From the NCBI GenBank assembly GCA_000969725.1, contig JXSR01S029063.1: a DNA stretch of 25,384 nt; one strand, 5' to 3'. Below are positions 16,781-25,384 of this stretch, piece by piece. The notes under the pieces are model-generated. The model ran no database searches. It saw nothing but the letters and a program-made list of their open reading frames with translations, and was not told where the DNA came from. The position numbers were made by a program, and so were the translations under genes. Each line of letters begins with the position of its first letter. Position 1 is the first letter of the stretch. The DNA comes from Ophiothrix spiculata (Eukaryota; Echinodermata; Ophiuroidea; Amphilepidida; Ophiotrichidae).

Positions 16781-18685
16781 TCATGTTTCTTTATAGCAGA
16801 AGATTTTTGCAGGGTTTCCAATACGCTGTACAACCACCAGCCTGTCATCATCTATCAATGCAATACCTTCTGCATTAGTCACATCAGTTGTGACACATTC
16901 CAGATAGGTACCATCATCTGTGAAGCTGTAGACACCACCTGATGAGCCCCAGTTTGTGACATAAACTATTCCATCATGACTGCAACAAGAGCTGCATGGT
17001 TTCCAGGATTCAGCATCAGGTGGTTTGTTGATGGTATGCAGGTGGTTTCCATTGTGATCCAATATTTCAGCATTGTTTTGATTGCTTACTATAACCCTTC
17101 CTAGATGTGTCACTGAGATAAACCATGGGAGAATGGTGGTTTTGAAGCTGCAAATATGTGAACCATCAGGCCTGTGTTTACTGATGTAGTTCTTGCTGTA
17201 ATTTCCCACTAATATATTTCCATCATTGTCTGCTGTCAGACCATACAGGCAAGAGCCACCAGTGTCAGATGCCATGCCATCTTGAGATATAGCAGGAAAC
17301 TGCTTAATCTTATCCCCCTGTGGGTTAAAGACATGAACAAATCCAGTGCGGTCCGTGATATATTGATGAGATTCACCAGGGGTAATGACAACATTGTGAA
17401 CATTAGTAAGATTTCCGTGCAAATCCCCTTTATACTTCCCATCTGATGTATAGATCTTTACATTGTGATCACTGTAATCAGCTATGTAAATATCTTCATG
17501 GCTGTTCACAGCAACACCAAAGCCACCCTTGATCTTTCCGACACCTTCCTTTCCAATTTCTTTCTCTACAACCCACTTGCCATTTCTGTCTTTTGGATTA
17601 GGGCCTTTTGCTGATACTAATCCAAGATCAACTCTTTTAATTTCCTGATCTTGTTTTGGTTTGAACTTAATCTTACTAAAACCCATTTTCAACCCTTTTG
17701 TCTTAATCAGTTTAAGGTCTGCAAGAGTTTTACACAGTGTAGAATAATTTGAAGCCAAATCATGTTTGGATCCTGAAGTGATGACCTGATTAGCTACCTG
17801 GACAGCATTAGTAAGCTTGGATTTTGTGTTTTGTAATTCAAGCTTGGTAGCATTTATTTCCTCTTCCTCTATTTGAGATAACTTATCCATCATTTCCTTG
17901 TAGCTCCTTTCAATTGCCTCCAGATAGGCCTTCCTTTCCTCACTTAGTTGCTTCTTAATGTTGTCAACATTTTTGGCAAGTTTTGATTCTTCTTCCTCTG
18001 TGTTAACAATAGTATTCATCAGCTGTTGAGTTGAACCTTTACAACTTTCCATCAGTGCTTTGATTTCTTTTACTTGACCTTTATGAGCACTCTCTATTGT
18101 GATGTAGTCATGCTCAGGTCGTACATGGTCCATCACTGTGCAGTCTCTGCAGATAGGAATATTGCATGAATTACAAAACCATCTCAGGACTTGATCTTTA
18201 TGCGTCTCGCAATGTTCTTCTTTTATCATTTTGCTCATGTCAATATTTCCAGATTGTAGCTCCTGAATTGTGAAGATTGCATGAGCTTTAAGTGGTTTCA
18301 TGCTTTGATGTAAATCTGCACATTGCTGACAAAGAAAACCATTGCAATCCACACAACGAGCTGTAATTGCACGGCCTTCGGCATCACAACTGACACATGG
18401 CTTGCTGATTTTCCCTTTACTGATGGCCTTCCAGTCCTTGAGTTGGTTTATGAAAAAGTTATTTCGAAATCCATCCACTCCTTCTGGGGGCAAGATGGTC
18501 TTTTCCTGACATAACGGACAGAAGAAGATTCCAGGAGGGTGTCCAACTTTCTGCAGACATTCTAGACAAAATGAGTGAAGACAGGGGAGGGCTTTTGGAT
18601 TGTGCATTTCTAACAGACATATCCCACATTCAGTGAGGCTGTCCATTTCAACTTCCGTTGCAGATGTTGGCTTGCTGTGTGCCAT
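16781..18685 (-). CDS. TRIM-NHL protein B (RING, two B-boxes, coiled coil, NHL propeller)
   Basis: Paralogue of gene A, 634 aa, single exon, predicted RING-type E3 ubiquitin ligase acting in the cytoplasm. The RING ligands C20, C23, C35, H37, C40, C43, C56 and C59 are intact. B-box1 covers about 97-135 (C97, C100, C111, C114, C119, C122, H126, H135) and B-box2 about 159-192 (C159, H162, C171, C174, C179, C182, H187, H192). The coiled coil is at about 199-300 and six NHL-like repeats at about 386-421, 427-463, 477-514, 518-551, 561-597 and 600-634. It differs from A by small indels in the linkers and more in the propeller than in the RING. The start has A at -3 and G at +4 and matches that of A. 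Both copies being intact argues that both are used. Target and pathway cannot be told from sequence; TRIM-NHL proteins elsewhere work in development, RNA regulation or innate immunity. Confidence 0.95.
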   Translation of the reverse strand: MAHSKPTSATEVEMDSLTECGICLLEMHNPKALPCLHSFCLECLQKVGHPPGIFFCPLCQEKTILPPEGVDGFRNNFFINQLKDWKAISKGKISKPCVSCDAEGRAITARCVDCNGFLCQQCADLHQSMKPLKAHAIFTIQELQSGNIDMSKMIKEEHCETHKDQVLRWFCNSCNIPICRDCTVMDHVRPEHDYITIESAHKGQVKEIKALMESCKGSTQQLMNTIVNTEEEESKLAKNVDNIKKQLSEERKAYLEAIERSYKEMMDKLSQIEEEEINATKLELQNTKSKLTNAVQVANQVITSGSKHDLASNYSTLCKTLADLKLIKTKGLKMGFSKIKFKPKQDQEIKRVDLGLVSAKGPNPKDRNGKWVVEKEIGKEGVGKIKGGFGVAVNSHEDIYIADYSDHNVKIYTSDGKYKGDLHGNLTNVHNVVITPGESHQYITDRTGFVHVFNPQGDKIKQFPAISQDGMASDTGGSCLYGLTADNDGNILVGNYSKNYISKHRPDGSHICSFKTTILPWFISVTHLGRVIVSNQNNAEILDHNGNHLHTINKPPDAESWKPCSSCCSHDGIVYVTNWGSSGGVYSFTDDGTYLECVTTDVTNAEGIALIDDDRLVVVQRIGNPAKIFCYKET

Positions 18686-18723
18686 TGTGTGTGTGTGTGG
18701 GGGGGGGGGGGGGGGGGGGGGGG
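18686..18723 (+). repeat. TG dinucleotide tract followed by 25 G
   Basis: Plus strand: alternating T and G from 18686 to 18698, then G from 18699 to 18723. In the mRNA this is a C25-(CA)n tract ending at the start codon. Gene A has the TG tract with only four G at the same place (6570-6588). The G-run length may be unreliable in assembly. Plus-strand open frames through it (18600-18867) are artefacts. Confidence 0.9.
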
Positions 18724-19260
18724 AGTGTTGTGAAAGCTGGAGTTTTAGCAGGATCTGTGTTGGTTATATTTTGTATAAATATAAACTTAAAGTTGTTTCA
18801 ATTGAAGACTTTTCAAAATGATCTAGAACGATTGGCAATTTTACTATTTACTTCACAAAAGCATTAATCTGTAGGATGTTTTCTATAGTTTCAGTTACAG
18901 GTTAGAAAGTGGTTGCTTTTGTTTTTTTCTGAGCCAGGATTCTTGTAACTCAGACAAGTCAATGTACTAAATGACTGACTAAATAGGTGCTATTAATAGG
19001 AGCGATATATACAAGCCTAAAATTCTTGAGATATGTGCAAGATATCACAGCCATAAACAATGACTTATTGTGGTTCTGTACATGTATCTTATGCAAAATT
19101 CAGTGATACTTATGGAGAAGATTTAAACTTGAATATTTAGTTCTTTAGATCGGCTCTTTAAGACAGTCCATATGTCCTATTCATTACAAAGATTCATGTG
19201 GTAGATCCTCCTCTTCTTAAAGTAAGACAAGTGTCACCCGCATAGTCTGGTATGATTGAT
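18686..19260 (-). other. 5' leader exon of gene B (untranslated part)
   Basis: On the minus strand an acceptor TTTATTCAG (ending at 19261) precedes a leader that runs to the ATG at 18685. The acceptor and the next 15 bases match gene A. The leader ends in a C-run followed by a CA tract directly before the ATG. Sequence similarity with the gene A leader is good near both ends and patchy in the middle. Confidence 0.55.
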
Positions 19261-19430
19261 CTGAATAAATACAAAATGAGAGTGGGAGAGAGAAAGAGAC
19301 ATGAGAAATATGGTCAGGTGTATTCAAATATCCTTGATAGCAATTTTGTACATTATTCGCCCTTGATTTTCATGGATTCGTCATTTTGCAGGGAGAGCAT
19401 TGATCAAATATTTCCACAGTTTGGCGTAAA

Positions 19431-20529
19431 TTGCTCATTCCGAAAAATCGGGTGCCAATAGCATGTTTTACATTCTTTTGTCCACAAAAACCTTCCAGTG
19501 CCTTTATCTCTTCCAATACTGCAATTTTCGGGTAGGGCTTGTCAAAATCTACTTGGTCATATATGGTTTGTCATACTTTTAATGCCATTATGACTCTGAT
19601 TTATGCCTTCAAAGTAGCGAAAAACGTGAAAAATAGCTAAAAATGAGTTTCCATCGCAAAAGTGTTATTTTTGGACATGCCCATTTTCTTTTAGTATATA
19701 ATACTTTTTCAAGCCTATTAAAATTTTTAAACAGATAAACGATCAGCATTTTGTATCTGAACAATGATTTCCAAATTTGATGACATCTTTCCATAATTCA
19801 AAAACGAAATTCAGTTTCCACCAACATCGTGTGAGCTACGTAACTTAAGTTTGGCATACCATTATTTTATGGGGAAAAACAGCAATTCCAACAAAATTTA
19901 AGTATGCTGACAGCAAACATTCCAGTGAATTTGAAAACCATAATAGAAAATGTCAAATTTATTCATGTTTGATGAAAGAAGGTGTTGAACATGAAAATTT
20001 GAACCGACCATGTTAAGAAATGTGAGCTACGTAACCATATATCTCAGTAACCATAGGCATTGCAGCAATTCCATTTTAGTATGTGATAGAGATATACACT
20101 AATGTTCTATAGTATGTGATAGAGATATACACTAATGGTCTAATGTATGTTTTATGCATTAAAACATGCAAAAACAGTGAGCTACGTTACAGTGATCTAC
20201 GTTACTACTGACCTCTACAGAACTTATAACTACCGTTTCATGACTTTTCTATGCACTAACAGTGCATATGAAGGATACACTTGCCTACAAATGCAAAAAA
20301 TTGGCGAGTATCAATACTTAAAAATTGAGCAGGTAACGTAGCTCACCCATTGCCCACCACGCAAAAATGGGTAAGTCTTTGTAACAGAAAAAATATAGAA
20401 GTGGTGTTGACAAATCACTTGGATTCAATGACCATGACTAGTAAAAAACGCTTAAAAGAAAAATATTTGAGCAACTTTTTTTTTAAATTTTTTTCAACTG
20501 CATTGGCACCCGATTTTTCGGAATGAGCA
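19431..20529. mobile_element. 1.1-kb TIR element with five internal 14-nt motif copies
   Basis: The ends are an exact inverted pair of about 29 bp, reading TTGCTCATTCCGAAAAATCG, then GGTGCCAAT (left, ending 19459; right from 20502). Inside, GTGAGCTACGTWAC occurs at 19831-19844, 20022-20035 and 20177-20190, a one-base variant (GTGATCTACGTTAC) at 20192-20205, and the reverse complement at 20333-20346. No frame of useful length and no transposase motif. No clear target duplication. It is absent from copy A and so is probably a young non-autonomous DNA transposon. Confidence 0.78.
20077..20142 (+). repeat. 33-bp tandem duplication inside the TIR element
   Basis: Two direct copies of a 33-bp unit beginning TAGTATGTGATAGAGATATA, at 20077-20109 and 20110-20142, with one mismatch. 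Confidence 0.9.
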
Positions 20530-21540
20530 ATATGCAGTTAGACGCAGTCTCAATTGCGCAACTGTAAACTTCAATGTGTTCCACACGAACAGCACGGATG
20601 CATTAAAGCGTAAAGTTTACTCTCCAGATGTGGCTGTACCTATAAACAGAGATTTGAAAATCTGTGTTATAAATTGTGTAATGTTTAAGTTGAATTGTTT
20701 AATACATTAACATGGTTTTTTACTACAGAAACAAATTTTATCTATCATTTGCCATGTTAGGTGAACAAACACATGTTATGTTGATCATATATATGGTGCC
20801 ACAGATGCACATTTGATAAGTGTGTGAATGATGGCATTGTGTTATTTTGTCTATATTATTCCAATCTGAAATATCAATGTTACTTATTCTATTTTTCTTT
20901 TTATTTTATCAAATTTATATCAATGCATTAAAGGGTTAGCCTATAGATTCCACAAAGAGGATTAACTTTTAAAATTAATTCGTGATGGTGGTGTGACCAT
21001 GTCCAGTAGTTTTTTTTTTTTGTTTTTTTTTGATCCAAACTTCGTATGGATTTACCACTTTAAAAATATTAATACAACCTGCTCAAGGCAACTTAATAAA
21101 TAAGTGTAGTGGTGACGACTTGTTGCCAAGATAGGTTCACCTCCTGTTTTGAAGCAGTAATCATGGTAATCAATGAGGTAAAGAAGCACCCTAGTAGAAA
21201 TCCAAGCGACAAAGAATTTGGGATTATCTCACTTACGAGGAAATACTTGGCTACAGCTTCTGGATGTAGATCTACAGCTTTATCTCCTTTTTAGAGGAGG
21301 GCAATTACTATAAATGTAATATGCAAAAGTCCACTTTCGTTTTAGATCAACATTTTCTATAAAGGATAAACAAGGGGATTTTTCTTAAGTGAAACAACAA
21401 AACTCTCTGACAGGATAAGTAATCAATTTAAAAAATTCAATTTGCCAAACGAGTTTAGCATAAAAATGGGCTCCGTTCTTGTGTCTGTGATGAAAATGTT
21501 AACTCAAATGTTAACCTACATTTTTTCAGAGACCGAGGGT
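20530..21540. other. Non-coding intron sequence
   Basis: AT-rich, with a T-rich run near 21009-21029. A short plus-strand frame (21109-21294) has no recognisable domain and lacks splice-site support. No match to copy A identified. Confidence 0.5.
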
Positions 21541-21599
21541 CGCATATTCCTGAAACTTGTGTGTAGGTACTATTTGACCGTCCAAAGATCAAGTTTGTG

Positions 21600-21785
21600 T
21601 TGGTTAGTGGATCAAAGGTCATCGAGGGGCATCAGGAGTCATTAAAGGTCAAAGGAGGTCAAATGGGGTAAACCTTGGTGCACGTACATGAAACTTGAAG
21701 GGCCAGGTCGATTGTTAATGCCAAAAGTTTTTGAGGTCTTTTCAAGGTCATCAGTGGTCATTCAAGATCATAGGAGTTCAGCTCA
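21600..21785. repeat. Degenerate GGTCA-rich short repeats
   Basis: RGGTCA-type hexamers are clustered (AAAGGTCATCGAGG, AAAGGTCAAAGGAGGTCA, AAGGTCATCAGTGGTCA). The pattern resembles the vocabulary of the array at 10480-11090, but no fixed unit can be defined. Confidence 0.5.
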
Positions 21786-21848
21786 ATGTACATTACTGAT
21801 CTCCACAGTCGGTGGGGACATATATATTTTACATATGGGCAATTTCAC

Positions 21849-23393
21849 GGTCACGGAAGGACAATCGTACGCATTTTTCAATTTTCAAACAGCCGTGTTA
21901 TGAAAACAAATTGCAGTTTAGTCAATTTTAAACATTCAATAGATAGTTTTCACCAAACCTCATATAATACACAAAAAACAATTAATTTGCAACTTTCGTT
22001 TATGACTTATGCATATTAATGAGGGTGGTCACGGAAGGACATCAAATCAGACATGGGTTTTTCAGCATATCACTGTCTTTCCAAAACTCTGCGAGTTTAA
22101 TGAATGAATTATATCTTTAAGCACATATTATTAAATCCCTGATATCTTAGCTACATTTTAATACTTTGAATTTGAAAATCCAAGTTTTGGTGTTTCAGTA
22201 CAAACCAAATTTAACTATGGCTTTGGTCACGGAAGGACGGTAACGGAAGGACCAAAGGAAATACCTATCTATTCACTATGTAAAACTTTGTAAACCGAAT
22301 TGTTTAAAAGGTACAAAGGTTTTCATGTATAAATTAAAATGATATCAATATGCACATTGTCCCCTACTGTCCAACCAAAATCAAATGAACTTTCATATTA
22401 GGTTAAAAACTTTATCTTGCAACACATACCAGATTTATGTGCAACATTTCCAACTTGAAAAGTGAAAAAAAAAAATGTATTTTTTTAGATGACTAAATGC
22501 ACTTTTCAAACATTATCTTCTATGTGCTTGCTTTAATATGCACATGTAAAAGCCAAGAGAAAATAAAAAGATTGTACTATTTTTCTGTGAAGTGTTTAAA
22601 ATCATGTACTACAAATTGCAGGCAGTTTTTAAAACGCAAAAGAGTCTTTTCTTTCTTTCTTTTTCTTTTTCCGTTTGTTTGTTTTTGTTTTCACCCCGTC
22701 CTATATAAAAAGTCGCCATTTTGAAAAATATCTGCATGCTAACAAGCTTAAATCTACAGAACTACCATTTTCTTTATTCATTAGCAAAAAACCCGATGAA
22801 AATCCGATATTTAGAACTTTTATAGCGAATGTTTGATTTTTTTTTTCAATTTTCGCCGAAAATCATATTTCGATGAATTTTTCCGACTTAAAGTACTTTA
22901 TGACGTCATAATTACGTAACACCTTGACCAATTTTCATGATTTTGGTATCAATAGAAAGAGGAGGCCCTACCCATACTATGGTATAAAACAACCACACTT
23001 TTGGCACGTAAATGTTATTTTCACAGGGTTACCCCTTAGGTGACGACGTAGTAGAAAATACGTTAGGTAGACGAGGTTTAAAACATAGGGAGGGGGTATA
23101 CAATGGTCTTTTTCACTTTCTTTGAATACAGGTTGAACAAATAAATCAATTTGACAGAATATTATTTTATTTCATTTGACCTCATCAACTTTGACAAAAT
23201 TTGTCCTAGCTTTACCGTATTTTGCCCAAATATTAATTAGCTTTATTTAATAAGGGGTTATATCAAAAGTGGTTTTGAATGAATGATATTTAAGGCAGAC
23301 CCAAGCATGCTTTGAAAATGAATTGATAATATTTTAACTTTTCAACTTTTTTAGTTATAAGAACTTTTAGTACTTTCAAGGTAACGGAAGGAC
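21849..23393 (+). repeat. Region with five dispersed copies of GGTMACGGAAGGAC
   Basis: The 14-mer occurs at 21849-21862, 22027-22040, 22225-22238, 22239-22252 (directly abutting the previous one) and 23380-23393, all on the plus strand, three with TCA and two with TAA. I saw no copy outside this region. The sequence between is AT-rich and non-coding. Motif density and copy-B-only location suggest a large non-autonomous element, but I could not find its ends. Confidence 0.7.
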
Positions 23394-23880
23394 AAATAAA
23401 AGTGCAAATTTTGAAAAGCCGCTGAACCATAACGAGACGCGCAATGATGAAATTAACAATTTTGGACACTTTTCCATACTTTTTTCTTTACAACCATGTG
23501 ATAAATCATTATATTTCATGTTCATGTTGATAAAATAAGCATGTTTGAAATTTGATATAATTCACCTCATTTTAGGACAAAAAATATCTCACTTGCATAA
23601 TCTAAAATTTAACATTCAAAACCATGTAATTTTATGTTTTCAGCTTCAAAATCATAAAATATAGGGTTTCAACTTTAAATTTATTCAAAAATTTCACTAT
23701 TTACATGAATATCAGATTTTTGATTTCATGTCCACTTTTTCGTGAAAACGCCCATATCGCATAAACCTGAGTTCTACTTGTTTCAAACTAGAACAGACAT
23801 GAATTTGTGTTTATTCATCAAATTATATCTCACTCCAACTACATAGATTTAAAGTTTGGAAGCAACATATCACTATTTAC

Positions 23881-24246
23881 CTCAGAATTTTCATTTGCTA
23901 ACATGGCAGACTTCTTTTTGTGTCATTTACTGTAATGTTGAGTACAGCCAACTATTATATGAAGTAGGGTATGTATATGTAGTTAAAGAATCCACAATTG
24001 AGTTATGTACTGTAACAAAACAAGAAATTGAGATTAATGCCCATAATAATGCCATTAAAAGCCTCCATTTTGAAAATATTGTTGAAATTCTGACAAATAT
24101 GCTACAAATCATCGAAAACTAAGGTAATTGTACCAAATTGATTATAAAAATGAAAATTATAAATATCTGTTAAAATTTTTTGGAGCAAGACATCCATGTT
24201 ATGTAATTTGTACACCATAGATTTGAATTTAACATTTGTTGCTGAA
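23881..24246 (-). other. Conserved intron island / candidate alternative exon, copy B
   Basis: Counterpart of 8261-8645. On the minus strand it ends in a donor CTGAG|GTAAAT at 23881/23880, aligned with the donor in copy A. Upstream (about 24093) TTTGTCAG could serve as an acceptor. The 61-aa minus frame at 23927-24112 shares a short run with copy A, but both frames are broken, so it is more likely untranslated or regulatory. Confidence 0.3.
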
Positions 24247-24369
24247 GTAATTTAATTTGCCAAAAATCAAAAAACCAAATTCTGTGACTGTTAAATGGAG
24301 CAAGCTTAAGTTTTAGCCATTTTCATAACTACTTTCCATTGAAATGCTTAAGACAGCTTTTGTACTCAC

Positions 24370-24583
24370 CAATTATTTGTTTGCTAAGAGAAAATCTGTA
24401 ATAGAGAGGTCCTGATTGATCCAGAAGTGTGCTTCAGATTACTGAAATAAGAAGAAAACCAACATGCAACAGTAGCATCAAATCATAATTGTTTCAATAG
24501 GCGTCACATTTGAGCAGCAATAAAGCAAGCATTTACATACTAATGCTCAATTCATACTCAAAACATGTCTGTTTAATACACAA
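24370..24583 (-). other. Predicted untranslated upstream exon of gene B
   Basis: Aligns with 10092-10318 and ends in the donor AATTG|GTGAGTA. The start of the exon and any promoter lie beyond or at 24583, where similarity stops. Confidence 0.42.
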
Positions 24584-25384
24584 AAGAATGGGTGCTAGCC
24601 ACCATTTTGATGTGACCACTAGGTAAATCCTTTGGGATGGCAGTCATGTTTGTTTGTCGCTCATGGAGTGTAAGTTATTGAACGTCTGGCATTTTACAGC
24701 TGGGCGTGCCACATTTCAAGAATCTCAGACACGTAATTGGTGTACCTAGCCAAGAGCCCGGCTAAGAGCAAGTCACAATAGATGATGTTGAACACACACA
24801 CACAGTTTGGGCATTAAATATATGTATACGCTGACTATGCGTCAAGTGAAGATATATATGGGATCTGTTAGGTAATCAAACCTGCATGTTTCTGAACAAA
24901 TCCAGAGGTACAATAGTTTCTGCTCCAGTGTGCACTGCTTCTTCTTGGTATTTACTTTTGTTTAATCAGATCTGATACCAGTAATTTTCATCCAAAAAAA
25001 CTACTCTAATTGAATTCACTCCCAGAGGCACCATACTAAGATAGTAAACAACAATGAAAAAGCAGTGAAAGCTCAGCTCTCTTCCACCCAGGTTGCGTTG
25101 TCTCATGATATTTTGCATTTTGATATTGATGTCCATCGGCAAACTTAAAAACATTAAATATGCTCATTACTAGAATTCAAGGTTGGAATTTTACAGAAGG
25201 TGTTTGTAAGCTTTTGTGCCCCCAAAAATTGTCCAAATTAGACTGGTTTCGCAGATATCAATTTACATTTGACCACTCATAAGCTGCATGTACTTACTGT
25301 CAACTTACATTTTATGTTGAAATTCCAATGTTTAGCAGCAAGAATGTGTACTTGGTAAGTTATGGCAAGTACAAAATGCAAGTT
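24584..25384. other. Upstream flank of gene B
   Basis: AT-rich, with a CA tract near 24793-24803. No homology to copy A found, no credible gene; the 62-aa minus frame at 24966-25154 has no recognisable domain. Confidence 0.5.

Larger units (their letters stand above)
19261..24369 (-). other. Predicted 5' UTR intron of gene B
   Basis: Donor TTG|GTGAGTA at 24369 and acceptor TTATTCAG at 19261, both in positions matching gene A. The 5.1 kb hold the TIR element at 19431-20529, a long stretch with 14-nt motif copies, and the conserved island at 23881-24246. Confidence 0.48.
12919..24583. repeat. Tandem segmental duplication, copy B
   Basis: Direct-orientation partner of 314-10318, 11.7 kb long against 10.0 kb. 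Extra length comes mainly from copy-B-only sequence at 13854-14234, 14553-14997, 15062-15416 and, in the predicted 5' intron, 19431-20529 and much of 20530-23850. Conserved blocks end abruptly at both outer edges. Confidence 0.88.

Noticed and set aside
18600-18867. Plus-strand frames with a poly-glycine stretch
   Set aside because: Produced by the G25 run and antisense to the start of gene B.
20077-20142. CRISPR-like repeat
   Set aside because: Two directly abutting 33-bp copies without spacers in a eukaryotic transposon; a simple tandem duplication.
21109-21294. 61-aa plus-strand frame
   Set aside because: No recognisable domain and no splice or promoter context.
22497-22724. 75-aa plus-strand frame with hydrophobic C-terminus
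   Set aside because: Low-complexity T-rich translation (TTTCTTTCTTTTT), no conservation, no domain.
22901-22908. Perfect CRE octamer TGACGTCA
   Set aside because: Single site in non-coding intron sequence without a conserved partner in copy A; chance occurrence cannot be excluded.

Overview
The window looks like AT-rich nuclear DNA from an animal, most likely a marine invertebrate. An echinoderm or another invertebrate deuterostome is my preferred guess, because intronless TRIM-NHL families and dense small inverted-repeat elements are typical there; the sequence does not prove the taxon. There are no operons, ribosome-binding sites or bacterial features. Only two genes are convincing. Both lie on the minus strand and both are paralogous TRIM-NHL (RING, B-box1, B-box2, coiled coil, NHL propeller) E3 ubiquitin-ligase-like proteins with a single uninterrupted coding exon: gene A at 4642-6561 (639 aa) and gene B at 16781-18685 (634 aa). 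By eye they are roughly 75-80 % identical.

The two genes sit in a direct tandem segmental duplication much larger than the coding sequence. Copy A runs from about 314 to 10318 and copy B from about 12919 to 24583. Homologous blocks keep the same order: the 3' flank, an old MITE, the coding sequence, the 5' leader and two islands inside the predicted 5' intron. Comparing the copies exposes probable splice sites. Conserved acceptors lie at 6999-7000 and 19261-19262, conserved donors at 10090-10091 and 24368-24369, and a second conserved donor pair at 8259-8260 and 23879-23880. Each gene therefore probably has at least one untranslated 5' exon several kb upstream of its ATG. A further possible promoter and first exon for gene A lies near 12617.

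The rest is mostly mobile and repetitive DNA, much of it present in only one copy and therefore inserted after the duplication. In or next to copy A are MITEs at 59-303, 1205-1386 (with a readable empty site in copy B), 1801-2019 and 3021-3278, a Tc1/mariner-type non-autonomous element at 8677-9736 and a tRNA-derived SINE at 9815-10078. Between the copies are a tandem array at 10480-11090, a 460-bp foldback element that landed in it, and a TIR element full of GGGTAT motifs at 11903-12465. In copy B are palindromic MITEs at 14553-14997, another MITE at 15062-15416, a 1.1-kb TIR element carrying five copies of a 14-nt motif (19431-20529), and a second region (21849-23393) carrying five copies of a different 14-nt motif. 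Gene A also carries a local partial duplication of its last propeller blade just past its stop codon. Gene B has a run of 25 G just upstream of its ATG.
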